A DNA stretch of 64,000 nt from Paraphysomonas bandaiensis. Its lineage: Eukaryota; Chrysophyceae. The number at the start of each line of letters is the position of its first letter. The first letter of the stretch is position 1. The stretch spans positions 1 to 64,000 of the forward strand of contig CBFFRP010000208.1 in assembly GCA_965644295.1 (NCBI GenBank), read 5' to 3'. The notes under the pieces were generated by a model. That model made no database searches. It saw nothing but the letters and a program-made list of their open reading frames with translations, and was not told the DNA's origin. The position numbers were made by a program, and so were the translations under genes. Shown here in pieces: positions 37,020 to 48,328 of this stretch.

Positions 37020-37871
37020 GTTTCGATCTCTTGTCTGTAGTTATGATACAAGGAGCCAGGTAAGACACATGATAGAAGTAGACACGGCCGTTATATCCCC
37101 TCCCTTTGCCGTAACGTCCACTAGATCATATTAGCATGTTAATAGAACTTCTATGTCTCTGTATGTTAATGTGTGGAGGGTCACTTGTATGTGTATGTTC
37201 TCTACGTACACTTCCATATGTCTGTATTCCGCGATGTACACATACATACATACACGTTGGTACTTCAAACTGTCGACAAGATTATGGCATGTCGTGCGAT
37301 GAGAAATACGTACTTCTGTATCACCTACACCTATCAATACTACAGTACTAATGTACGTGGAATTCCTAACGAAACACTGAAACTCCTGCTGTATGTACAC
37401 ACGTGCACTGCTCTGGACATGTACACACCACGTCCTCTTTGTTTAGCGGACAATACCATCCATTTTATTGTATGAAAAAGCTAAAAATCAGGGATATTGA
37501 GGCTGTATTCTTGCCTGTACAGCAGTGTGTAAGTATGTATATAGGAGTGTGGTCGCAGGTACCTACATCATGGAGGCTGGCGTTACAATCAACAGCCAGT
37601 AGAGATCTTCCCACTTGTGACGGTTCTCATTGCGGCTTATCTGCAATGGATGTTGCCAGTATAGCATGTGGTTCTCATTATGAGGGTTACAGCGAAGGAT
37701 TTGCTTGTAGGGAGTTCCAGTAGGAGGCGCTCTGGGCTGTTTGACTCCTAGCACAGCTATATCCGCGATGTGCAGTTACTGTGAGAGGAAATGGAGTCTC
37801 TCGGATGGAGTTCGGTTTATTGGAGTGTCAACCGTAAGGAGCAGTAACTCAGAGGGTTCTTGACGATCACT
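37020..37871. promoter_or_regulatory. Divergent intergenic region, cyclase / HhH gene
   Basis: 852 bp between two divergent starts. It holds ACATACATACATACACG (37240-37256), TGTATGTTAATGTGTG and TACAGCAGTGTG (37519) near the centre. No gene is convincing here. Confidence 0.45.
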
Positions 37872-39347
37872 ATGGTATCATGCAGCAGTTATTTGAGATC
37901 AATCTCTGCGTGCTTTGTCGTTGGAATTGTCACTAGCACTGCAGTTTTGCAACTGGATAAAGTCTTCGCGGAGTCAGGGCACTCAGTATTTAAGTTGCCG
38001 ATTGAGCTTCTATCAGTGGATAACTGTAAGTATATGATGGATAGCTTCGAGAAGAACAACCCTACCGTATGGGGGAATTGGAGGATATGTCGTGCGTTTC
38101 GGACAGTGTTAAGTGACTTTGGGTTCTTGTCCCATTTGGCGGAGAAGCTTTTTCAAGCAGTGGAGAAAAAGATTCAGACCACCGGGAAACCTTTGATGGA
38201 CGTTGACTACGAGGCTCTGTATTCAATTTTTCTTGCCTCCCTAAAAGTAGACGCCCATATTCTTTCGCGATATGGTAGTACATTGATATCGGCAGCAATG
38301 TTGTCCATGAGTGTGTCTCGCTGTCAATTTGCTTGTAGTGCTCCCGAGGACGGGGAGAAAGACCCCCGACTGACTGTTGGCGCCTTGGAAGAGCAAGGAG
38401 TTTTTGTATTGAACACAAATTTGGAACAGTAGAGTCGCACAACTGCCATATCCTGTGTTTAGATATGTTATCGAGTGCAGGCACTCCGAAGAATGCGTAC
38501 ATTAGATAACCCAATTGTATCGATATCATGGGAGAGCTTAGAAGATATGAGACCGTTCTTGAAACGCTAATCATGTATCTATTGGCTTCTACAGTGTTCA
38601 ACAGGATATGCATATGCTGTCGACGACTATCTCGTGTTTTCATTGAGAGAGCATTGTGCTATTAACACTGTTTCAAGAAGATATCCGAGTAATGCTTGGG
38701 TAGCAGATGATGTACAGGTCATTGGGAAAACTAGTCAGCCAGTCAATGCTGTCTCGGAAATCATCAGGAATGCACCAGGTGCTATTGCTGACTCGTTTAC
38801 GTGTCGTTCACAGTATGGTGGCACTAGAATACTCTGCATTGGCCAACAGAAATACAACGAAGATGGCTTTGTTTCACTAGAACTTATCAATTTAGAGTAT
38901 CTTAAAATGCATCAACGTATTGGAAAAATGGGAATGATGGTGCAAGTGTTCCCTACATCCTAGTCGTCGCCGTCACTCGCGCAGCTGACGGTGTGTTGGA
39001 ACATATTTCTGACGGGTGTATTCTGCTGACAAGCGCCTGCTTGGAATTCTTTTGTGGGTCTATAATCAGCGGACGATTCCGTTTTTTTGGCTGACATGCC
39101 AAAAGTTAATATCAACACTGCCAATTTCGGTGAGCTGAAAACTATTCCTGGGATAGGTGATAATCTGGCTAGAACGACCTTGCAAAAACGAAAAGAGTTC
39201 GCTTTTTCTAGCTGGAATCCCAGTGTGGAGGACTTCAAAAAAATTAGATCCGTATGTGAAATTTTAGTTGAAGAACTACGTGCCTGGAGTTCTTTTTCTA
39301 TCATTCCATCTATGATAACTAGGTTTCTTGCTTTGTATCCTTCGTGA
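37872..39347 (+). CDS. Predicted secreted or organellar protein with C-terminal ComEA-like helix-hairpin-helix
   Basis: The best model has five exons (37872-38428, 38481-38496, 38595-38939, 38985-39015, 39070-39347) and 408 aa; the joins are in phase but the second exon is a 16-nt microexon and is uncertain. Residues 1-40 form a hydrophobic leader (SACFVVGIVTSTAVLQL) suggesting secretion or organelle import. The middle has no recognisable domain. Residues about 325-385 begin PKVNINTANFGELKTIPGIG and continue as DNLARTTLQKRKEF, a helix-hairpin-helix of the ComEA type, which binds DNA backbone non-specifically. No nuclease or membrane anchor follows. A DNA- or RNA-binding role is inference. Confidence 0.6.
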
Positions 39348-39966
39348 CATTACTTGTTGTCAATCGAAGGGAGACAAATGTTGAAAAGTAGACGAGACTT
39401 GGTGCCAGGAGGAGGGGTGGGACGATTGTGGTGATATAATCACCAATGACTCAGACGATAATAATCAGTTTGGTATGTCGTGTTTATGAAATGTTATTGA
39501 AAACATACTACATCAGCTATATATAGCAAAAAGTATAACTCAACTTAAATGGAATTTTCAAATTTTCACCAGGTTTGGTGGTCACATCGATTTTGGAAAG
39601 TGCGATGCTGAACAAAAGCATGATCTGGTGATTAAACTGCTGGTAATTTAACTGGTACCCCCAATTCTATGGCAACCTTGCGCTCTGGTCGACAGATGCC
39701 TAGTAGAAAATTTCGTATTATTATATCCTACTATTTTTTACGCTACAAAAGCTACTTCTCTGCTTTTAGCTCAACTCGCGACCCGCGCCATCTCAATCCA
39801 CCCCCTCGCCCATCAGGCTAGGTACACTCGACTCACTAGTTCAGAGTCCTGTGCCTCCACAAAGTCCTGCAGAGCCCTACCCCAAGGGACGCCCCCTGAC
39901 TAACCCCATCTGCACTTCCAGGACTAACGTCCATAGAGATATTCTTCCTCACTCCTCACATACAAG

Positions 39967-40160
39967 AACGGAAGTGGTTGCACCTTGGTGCTTGCGACGA
40001 CGCATGAGCAGCTTTCGTAGCGTTATAATATATATAATAGTAGAATATGAGAATTTGTATAATTAGTTACAGGTAGAAGTCTATCTAGCTTAACTAGTTT
40101 TCGTCTAGCTACTTATCTGGTGATGATTCTCGACGCCTATTGCTAATAATAAGACTTTCA
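39967..40160 (+). repeat. Dispersed repeat family 1 (SINE-like), copy 4
   Basis: It has the head AACGGAAGTGGTTGCACCTT and tail CTATTGCTAATAATAAGACT of the family. It is adjacent to the composite repeat at 40195. Confidence 0.8.
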
Positions 40161-40194
40161 CACATTTATTTGCCCTTATACCCCGGGTGCCCCT

Positions 40195-40830
40195 CAACAA
40201 AGTCGGACTCGCACCTTTTCGTGTGGTGTTCTGGGAGATAAGTACCGGAGAGATTCTCTCTGGGAAACTAACGTGAGCCGCAAGCATAGTCAGCAGATAA
40301 TGTTCTACCCACTCATAGCCGAATGCTTGTGTGGTACAAGGGACGACACCAATAAGTGTCACTTGTGTAGACGTCTTTGGGCCCTGACGAATAAACAGGC
40401 ATCCGAAAATGGGCCCACCTGAAGGGTAACCGGGGTATTGTGCTGCCTGCTGAAGTCAAGCATCCGGGATGTTCACCTTAATTCAGAGCGGAAGTGGTCG
40501 CACCTTGGTGCTTGCGGGATGTGCCCTTGAGGTGGGACCATTTCTCCGATACCTGTTTATTCGTCAAGGCCCAAAGACGTCTACATATGTCACGCCATGC
40601 TTATACCCTCCATGAAGCCCTGAAAGAAGATCCTGATGTGCCTGTGGAGTGCGAGAAGTAGTTACAATTTGCAGTCTGCTATTTCACTTAGAAATTAAGG
40701 GAGCACCACACTATCTATTATGAGCGGTATTATCTACTTTATGTTAGTAGGTATTAATAGCCATTTTTCATTAATGCCATTATAATTGCTGGGAACTGGA
40801 CTACCATTAATGGTTACCAGGCCCTGCTAT
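40195..40830. repeat. Composite dispersed repeat, copy 3
   Basis: Matches 24120-24560 (CAACAAAGTCGGACTCGCAC, AATAAACAGGCATCCG) and 15643-16155 (GAAGATCCTGATGTGCC, ACTGGACTACCATTAATGG). The order and orientation of segments differ among the three copies, so it is rearranged. A partial family 1 head is inserted near 40494. Confidence 0.6.
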
Positions 40831-40911
40831 ATAGGGGTATACGGGTATACTGGTATTTAGTTAGAATACCTCGGAGATGAAGATGACATCACATATCGTC
40901 ATGTACTCGAC

Positions 40912-40950
40912 GATGAAATCTTTATGTTGTTCCAACATAAAGATTTCATC
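40912..40950. repeat. Perfect hairpin, 18-bp arms
   Basis: GATGAAATCTTTATGTTG (40912-40929) is followed by TTC and its exact complement (40933-40950). No neighbouring gene end makes it an obvious terminator. Confidence 0.8.
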
Positions 40951-41231
40951 AAAACTCAACACTTTAAATAAACAACATAGTCTTATAAATTGTGGCGTAT
41001 GGTACGTAGTAGCGTAGTAGTACATCTGCAACCTAGCATGAGGTTACATGAAGACTTGTACTTCTTGCAGCACACAATGATTATATATTTATTAGGCAAT
41101 GAGAACTATATCCACTACTTTATTGAGGTAAGTGCCAGGTTTTAATCGAGAACAGATGTAGTGATGACAAATCACGACTTTCAGGTATTAGTGAGACAGC
41201 AAATGTGTAACATCAGTAAACAGTTGTTATT

Positions 41232-44200
41232 TTATTCTTCTTTTGTGTGAGTATTTTCACTACTACTGGAGGAGATCGTATCCGCAGGGTATTGACTGCG
41301 TGATTCGTTTCCTGGCCGTAAATCTACATTATCGTTATCGCTCGATATCACACTCGGAGTACTATCTTCTTCTGAGGTAAAGGCCACATTTTGATTGTTC
41401 TTCTTGGGTGACTTTCTAGGTTTGCCTGCAGTCTACAGAACGCATTAGCCCCATGATAGAAACTTGTAAAACATACCCCTCTCGTTTCAGCACTCCGGGA
41501 AGGCTTTATCGTACCTCTTCGACTTATAACTTTCCACAGTTTTTTTGCAAGTGCTTTGACATCAGACTTCCCAGTCTGTACACCTAATATACAGTCCATT
41601 TACCAGTGCTACACACAACCAGCATATCAATACCTAAATCCCTGAGTTCCCACATCAGTCTTCCTACTCCCAGCTCCTCAAGTTCCTCGGGGGACGAGTA
41701 GCGCTTGTTAAGAAACTCCACTCCCGACTTAGGAAAGGGATCTTTTGGTGTGTGTATTTTTTCAGAAGATTTTGAACGCGAACTATCAGTCCTGCGCGGT
41801 CCGTGCCGGAATCTAGACAATTTAATCTCAGGGTCCATAGTGTTCGAATTTTTTTTTGCCGCTACTTCGTTTTCTTCCTTTGTTGTAACACTGTGCCTGC
41901 CACAATAACCATGAGAACAAGTGTATTTCAAAAAAGAAGCGCATAACACTCACTGGAAAAAATCTACACTAAATGTCCTTGGTGGGGTCATTGGGAACGT
42001 CGGAACAGTTCCAATAGGTTTATCCCCTTCGACAGGAGGCTCAGGTGAGAGTTCATCCTGCACAGAAGAGTCCAAGAGCTGTTTACGCGAGACCTTTATC
42101 GTTCCTGCAGCGCGATCCACGCCTATCACCTTGAAAAGTATTTTGAAAAAGGAACCAAAAAGGATAAGATCGATCCTACCTTGACCCGAAGGCGTTGACC
42201 TACAGCAACTAACTCAGACATTGGTTTCTTGAGAAGAGCTTCATTCGTAGTGAACTCTGACATATGAAGGAGAGCCTCCTGGGCTCGGGTAAGCCGCACT
42301 CTTACTCCATAGTCCTTAATATCCAAAACCTGAATCAATGTGTTACTATATAGGGAGATTATAGTCCTTCATAACCAAGACCTCGGCAAGATGTATGTCT
42401 CCTTCTTGCGCCTCAACTACAAGATCTCTAACTAATAATTCGGCCTCGGCCACTCCGGCATGGGACTTGCCATGGATATAGGCAATTCCCTCCACACTGA
42501 CGTCGATGGAACAGTCATAGGTGTTCTCTATGTACTTAATCATCTCTCCCCCAGGTCCTGAACAACATCGTTATATAAAACATATCTATTCCAGTACCAA
42601 CTACCTATTAAGTGTCGTTTTCTTTCAGGATCATATTTGATCTCGGCCGCCATAGGGGCATTCTGGTTAACACTTGCCCTAGGTGTCTTGATGCTACCAT
42701 CCATTACGTCTAATATAGAGCTTCGGCCATCCTTGGCCCTGTACAAAGCTTCTTTTAGGACTTGTATTGGAATTCCTCGCGGAAGTTTAACGTCCAACTG
42801 TATAGCCGTGACACCACTCCGAGATCCCGCAACCTTGCAATCCATGTCACCATAGTGGTCTTCCAAACCAAGGATGTCCGTCAAAAGAGTATAATTATCA
42901 CCGGGTGAATGGGGCTCTAAACATGCAGGTGTCACAAGACCGACAGATATACCTGCCACTGCTGCTTTCAGGGGAACTCCGGCATCCATCATACTCAAAG
43001 ACGCTGCACAGGCGGATGCCATGGAAGAGGACCCGCTACTGGACGTGCACTCCGCAAATACACGCACTGTATAGGGGAATTCGGACTGCCCAGGCATTAC
43101 AGGTCGTAGAGCTTTCTCTGCCAGATTACCATGTCCCACCATGCGTCGGTTCACAGCTGTGGCGTTACCAGTCTCGCCAGTGCAGTAAGGTGGGAAATCA
43201 TAGTGAAGGTAGAAGTAGTCCACCTTTTCCCCTGGCCCATTTATACGAGGTAGTACTCTAGCATCTTTGCGTGAACCAAGAGTAGTTACACCAAGTACAT
43301 GTGTGTCGCCTCTCTGAAAAAAAGCCGAGCCGTGAACAGTCGGTAGTACAGAATGATTGGCGGTAATGTTTCTGATATCAGTTAGTCCTCGTCCATCTAC
43401 TCGTCTTTTTTGTAAGTGGACGATATCGCGAAAGGCTTCACTCATGACTGCTTCAGCAGCCATAGCGCGACAGACTGGAGAAAAGGTTGCATACTCCTCG
43501 TGTTTTGCCATGGCCTCTAACATAATGTGCCGTGCTTTACCCTCCGCCTGCGAGCGTTGGGATCTTGGGAGAGACATAGAAAAGGCGTTTGTGGCTGCCT
43601 CCAACCCTATCTCCCTGGCAAATGCTTGCATATCCTCGGGCACTTGAAGCATTGGTACGCGCAGGTCACCACGTGACCATACTGTCATATCCCTAGGACG
43701 AGAAAACTCCAACTCATTTATATCTGGACTTTGTATACCCTCTTTGTCTTCACTACGGGCTGCTAAACATTCCAGCTGTGCATTGATAAGGGGTTGAATG
43801 CTCTCGTGCGCAAGATCGAGGGCTCTGGCGACATCACTTTCTGGTACCTCACAAGCTGATGCCTCCACCCTGAGTCAACATGTCATCGACATACGTAAAT
43901 AAGAAACATCATTCGTGTCCTCACATTAGAACTCGGTCCTTGGTTCCAGCGTAAAGCAGATCGAGAGATGAGTCCTCCAGCTGAACCTGTGTAGGGCTCA
44001 CTACCAACTCACCGCCCACCATACCTACAGGAACATTACATAGTCACATAGCATTGGTGAAGACACACCAATTCGAACACATCCAACAGGACCATCCCAT
44101 GGTTGCTTGGAAAACATCAACGCACAAGAGGCAGCATTGACCCCCATCACAACTGGATCGGCGACGCCATCAACAGCTTGAGCAGTTACCGTTATCTGTT

Positions 44201-44724
44201 ATATTGAAATTAGAAAAAAAGCGTGGAACATCAAACGCGCCGTATTACAACACGAGAAATAATAATTCAGACAAAGTTACAAGCAATCAATGTACCTGAA
44301 CATCATTTACATATCCCTTCGGAAAGAGAGGTCGAATAGACCTATCAATAACACGAGAGACAAGAATCTCTTCATCTGTCCCGTGCCTCTCCCTTCTTTT
44401 GACGTTAGAAGGAATAGCACCAAATGCATGTGATCTGCTTCTGTAGTCCACTGTTAGCGGCAGGAAGTCATCTGTAGCATCAAGTTTTCTATCCGAACAG
44501 ACAGTCGCATGAACGACACTCTGATTGGCGGTGCACATCACACTGCCTTCAGCCATATGGCCCACATCACTAGTGTGGAAGCTGACACATGAGTCATCTG
44601 TATCACGACTGTTTCCTATCAAAACAGAGCTAAATAGACGACCCGAGCGATGATTGAATGCATGTGATGTGAATAATGATCGCGTGAGACCGCTGACTGA
44701 GTTTCTTCTCAAAGCAGATAACAT
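41232..44724 (-). CDS. PNPT1: Polynucleotide phosphorylase, mitochondrial type, with C-terminal extension
   Basis: Ten exons (44724-44296, 44195-44069, 44024-43925, 43869-42605, 42557-42376, 42329-42180, 42129-41954, 41896-41634, 41583-41477, 41432-41232) encode 999 aa. The leader [20 protein letters not shown] is Arg/Ser-rich and acid-free, as in mitochondrial presequences. Then come the first RNase PH domain ([35 protein letters not shown]), the helical region, the second RNase PH domain ([16 protein letters not shown]), a KH domain ([13 protein letters not shown]) and S1 ([11 protein letters not shown]...EALLHMSEF). Beyond S1 lie about 230 residues with a basic stretch, a SAP-like helix pair ([15 protein letters not shown]...[10 protein letters not shown]) and an acidic/Ser tail. 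It degrades RNA phosphorolytically or adds tails. Gene order and phases are clean; the last exons rest on phase agreement only. Confidence 0.93.
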
Positions 44725-45298
44725 CACTACTATGTCGATTACAACTAAGCAGTGAGGGAACACAAACAGTACACACACATTGTACTAATCGATCCTTCAA
44801 TTCTATATAGACTGTATATGTAGGTGATGATAGAGTGGCAGTGTGTGGGTGTATGTATGAAGCAGGAAGCATACCATCTCTGCCACACAACACACTTCGT
44901 CTTTTTTTGAGACCAGTGTGCACCAATCATATCGCCTTATGTCTATGGAAGATAGAATATATCCAATCATATCACTAATTGTATATTTTATTGGTCATAA
45001 TTAGGCAGTAGAAAAACAATGTATTCCAGTGTATACTAGCCTACACTTGTGTGTGTCAGTATGCATATACTGCTGTATTCGTAGCACTATAGCCTATAGC
45101 ATATACATACATATATATACATACATGGTGTACGCAAGCTGCAAGCTGTTGTGCTGACTGTGTATATCTTATTACTGGCCAGATACTATTAACCGACATC
45201 TAGTGGATGATGGTCGTAGCATGATCCGACCCGGAGTGTTTGCACCTCTTGCCCTCCACTCATTGTGATATACAGCAACAGCAGTGTAGTCTATTATT
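44725..45298. promoter_or_regulatory. Divergent intergenic region, PNPase / Mesd-like
   Basis: 574 bp between divergent starts. It contains ACATACATATATATACATAC (45103 on), TACTGCTGTATTC (45068) and ACAGCAACAGCAGTGTAG (45273), close to the Mesd-like start. Confidence 0.45.
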
Positions 45299-45784
45299 AT
45301 GCCTGTCACACGGCTCCCTCACATATGGCTGATAGTGTGTCTTATTGTCACTGTATTACACTCTATTGATGCCAGAAGAAGTTCGAAAGAGTGGAATCAG
45401 CTGAAGTTGGACGAAAGTGACGGATATGACGACGATGAACCTCCACTTTTGACTCAGATTGCAGCTTTGGAAGCGAAGAGGATGAAGAAGGGAATGAAGG
45501 ACACAGACACTGGCCCAATGATCCTCTTTGTCACTTTAAAACATAGAAAGAATGAGATTTTGGAAAGAAAGAAACTGGAGGCAATTGCCAAAATATGGCT
45601 ATCGAAGTTGATGTCGAATTCGTTAGTTGTTGAAATTCAAGTGTTTGGGAAGAATGAATTGCTAGTGAAGATTTTGCATGGATGGATGATTGCTGAAATT
45701 CAAAACTTCATCCTGGACCAGCCTGAAGTACTGTATGTGCTTCGCGACAAGAAAAAAAAATATGGTCGACACCAAGACTTATAG
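45299..45784 (+). CDS. MESD: Mesd-like ER chaperone
   Basis: One exon, 161 aa. Residues 1-25 are a signal peptide (HIWLIVCLIVTVLHSIDARR). An acidic stretch with DDDEPP follows, then the Mesd fold: PMILFVTL, a helix ending AIAKIWLSKLMSN, strand VVEIQVFG, then ELLVKILHGWMIAEIQNFIL and a final strand. The C-terminus RHQDL resembles ER-retention tetrapeptides, as REDL does in animal Mesd. In animals Mesd folds beta-propeller/EGF modules of LRP receptors in the ER; here the client is unknown. Compared with human Mesd the C-terminal Lys-rich tail is short. Similarity is by pattern, not by a database hit. It is intronless, unusual in this region. Confidence 0.72.
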   Translation: MPVTRLPHIWLIVCLIVTVLHSIDARRSSKEWNQLKLDESDGYDDDEPPLLTQIAALEAKRMKKGMKDTDTGPMILFVTLKHRKNEILERKKLEAIAKIWLSKLMSNSLVVEIQVFGKNELLVKILHGWMIAEIQNFILDQPEVLYVLRDKKKKYGRHQDL

Positions 45785-46484
45785 CAGGGAGGTGAAAATA
45801 CTTTGCTTGTTGAGTTCACTCTTCCTTTATTTATAAATAAATATATATACATTGCTATCCATTAGTGTGTAAGCATAACACTTAGTCAACGTCACTTTTA
45901 TTGCATAATATATAATTTGAAAATATAAATTACAATATACTATTCAATATGCCACGTAGTTTGCAGAAAGGTTTAGTATTACTGCACTGGCTTCACTTCT
46001 TTCTTGGAATCCGTACTCTAAGCTAAATCTTAAGTGTACGTATATATTACGCCTAGCCTACATGGTAAGGAGTGTGTGACATGAGAGCGATTGTGTAATT
46101 TCGTCCTTTCGAAGTCTGTCGACTTGAGATCTCATTTAAAATGTTGTTAGACTGGCTTTAGAGTAAGCTGAACGCATACCAACTAAATTTAAAGTCATAA
46201 CTAATTTTTGATTCCTATGTCAATATCACAGAAGTGTGAACGATTAAAACTACAGCCAAGGTAGTGTGACAATGTAACGGGTGGTCCACATGGGTAAACA
46301 GGGGTGCATTGTAAATTGTAGGGATCAACATCCACTGATATAACGTTGATGTGATCATGAAACATGGAAAAGTGGTTTCACCATATCTCGACCATTTCAC
46401 CAGGTTTCATGATCACATCAACTTACATAAAAAAGAATAAGCTAATACCATCAAGCTAACACATCGAGTGATATTTTCGTGCTC
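45785..46484. other. 3' intergenic region
   Basis: AT-rich, between two convergent gene ends. It holds an inverted repeat at 46346-46421 (GTGATCATGAAAC and its complement). Nothing else recognised. Confidence 0.5.
46346..46421. repeat. Inverted repeat with 18-bp arms
   Basis: TTGATGTGATCATGAAAC ends at 46363-46364 and its complement GTTTCATGATCACATCAA begins at 46404. The loop is about 40 bp. Confidence 0.75.
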
Positions 46485-47175
46485 TCACTCATCCCCCACT
46501 ATAGAGCGGAGTGGGAGTATAGAGAGCACATGCCTATCATCAATGAAATCACTAAACCACTCGTCCTTGTCATAAAATATTTCCGAATGAGATAGCAAGT
46601 CGCGCGCTCTGTGGCGCTAGTACTTCGACGCCACGCTATCAGGTTTCTATCCAAAGACTTGTTAGCCTGGGTGCCATATTTGGTAGTACTGATCATCAGC
46701 CAAGAATGACAGAACAATTTTGGATGGTCCAACCTCAGCTTTGGCAAGTACGCCTTTCAACTGCTTGTCTCTTATATACTCAACAGTACCTGATTATAAG
46801 CATATGTCTCGAGAAACCCCCCATATAGATGGCCGCCAATAACATCCTTGCACTAATAACCATATCGATGCCTCTCTCCATGCATACTCGCGTAGATACA
46901 CATACACATACACATACACATGTCATGTAGACACCACTGGTCTTCGTATGCTGATATTATCAGATGACGACACGATACAGGAGCATCTAGTTCATTTTCG
47001 GTAAAGAGTTACCAGTTCTGAGGGACTGCATAGGTCCGTCTTTGGCCCACAGACAGATGAATGAATGTATATGTGCATCTGCTGCAGAGGGCATCAGCTG
47101 ATGTCTACATGCACCCAGATCTCCAGGAGTGGTGATGATACGGAAGGTACGAGCAGCAGTTACGTATTTATGCAT
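46485..47175 (-). CDS. Conserved-looking 128-aa protein, unknown
   Basis: Three exons (47175-47013, 46789-46690, 46608-46485) join in phase into 128 aa. The protein starts MHKYVTAARTFRIITTPGDL, contains HIHSFICLWAKDG and VEYIRDKQLKGVLAKAEV, and ends LPLRSIVGDE. No signal peptide or membrane segment is present; an alpha/beta fold is likely. The first intron is 223 nt and carries a GTGTATGTGTATG microsatellite, as in the Sec23-like gene. I do not recognise the family. An alternative reading in which the microsatellite is a promoter and the gene starts near 46883 gave incompatible frames. Confidence 0.55.
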
Positions 47176-47400
47176 AGTGTATGATGACTGTATTACGTAT
47201 TCCATACAGAGAGCTGAGATGTGTGTCTGTATGTAGTGTGTATGTGTGTAGGGGGGTGTATGGAGTGGTGTACATATATACATGCATATACATATACACA
47301 CTGCAGCATTACATGCTCGATACACAGCACAGTAATTAACACCATTGCCACTGCACATCACCTCCACACAACCGAGGCATTGCAATATACTATATTGAAT

Positions 47401-48328
47401 ATGCTTAAGAAGTCAGTACATGTGTTCGGTAAGGCTCTGAGGGAGACAGGGCAGGCTCTAGACCGCGTCGCTCTCAGGATTGTTGATAAACACGGTACAT
47501 TGCTGGATGTATATTCCCGCCACAGGAAATTGATGCATATAAACAATAAGGTGTGTGTGTGTTTATAGCCCGTGCATGTGAGGTCATAACCGGTGCACGC
47601 AGTCTCCTTTAGTTGCATTAGATTCATTTGTTGCGCCGAATGCGACTGTTGTCGGAAACGTTCATTTGGGTGAAAAGTCCTCTGTAAGTAGACGCTGTAT
47701 TCTCGTTATGCTTCTGATTATTTTTGTAAAGGTATGGTATGGTGCCGTTGTTCGTGGAGATAGAAACCATGTCTCGGTTGGTTCATATTCTAATGTGCAG
47801 GTAACATTGTGGGATTTGTAGTTTGTACTTTTAAATTAGTGCTTGATGAGTGTTTATACTCAATAATAAATAACGCATATATCTACAGGATAAAGCTACG
47901 ATTAACACCAATCAAGAATTCGATTCAAGTATTTCATCTAATGTTGACGTTGGTTCCCATGTTACTATCGGACATGGCGCTGTACTCAACTCTTGCGTCG
48001 TCAAGGACAATTGCGTTATTGGCATGAATGCTGTTATTGCAGAAGGATGCGTTGTTGAGAAATCCAGCATGGTTGCAGCTGGATCCGTGTTGCTTCCTAA
48101 TACTATTGTTCCATCTGGCCAGCTCTGGGCGGGTAACCCTGCGGTGTACGTTAGAGACGTCACAGAAAAAGAAATTGCGTCATTTGAGAAGGTATGCCCC
48201 TCTTTACTTATTTTCGCTCCTAATTTGTTCTCTGTGAGTAGCAAGCATTGCAATATGCGGACTTGGCCGCTGCTCACGCGGAAGAATATGCTTCCTTTGA
48301 GAATGGTGCTAAACTCTCTGCAAAATAA
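47401..48328 (+). CDS. Gamma-carbonic-anhydrase-like protein (complex I-associated type)
   Basis: Five exons (47401-47550, 47603-47683, 47732-47800, 47889-48191, 48242-48328) encode 229 aa, normal for the family. The N-terminus SVHVFGKALRETGQALDRVA is that of mitochondrial gamma-CA proteins. The body is a left-handed beta helix of hexapeptide repeats: FVAPNATVVGNVHLG, VWYGAVVRGD, GSHVTIGHGAVLNSCVVKDN, NAVIAEGCVVE. His residues in HVTIGHGAVL are plausible zinc ligands. In plants and many protists these proteins form a domain on mitochondrial complex I; the family is absent from opisthokonts. The upstream gene is divergent, 225 bp away across a TACATATATACATGCATATA microsatellite. Confidence 0.93.

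Larger units (their letters stand above)
39348..41231. other. Repeat-dominated intergenic region
   Basis: It contains family 1 copy 4, the composite repeat copy 3, a partial family 1 head at about 40494-40528, and a perfect hairpin at 40912-40950. The stretch 39560-39660 resembles a TTCACCAGGTTT segment at 46396-46408. No gene seen. Confidence 0.6.

Noticed and set aside
46883-47187. Alternative start of the 128-aa gene at about 46883 after the microsatellite
   Set aside because: The frame from that Met cannot be joined to the downstream protein-like exons; the model with a 223-nt intron joins in phase.
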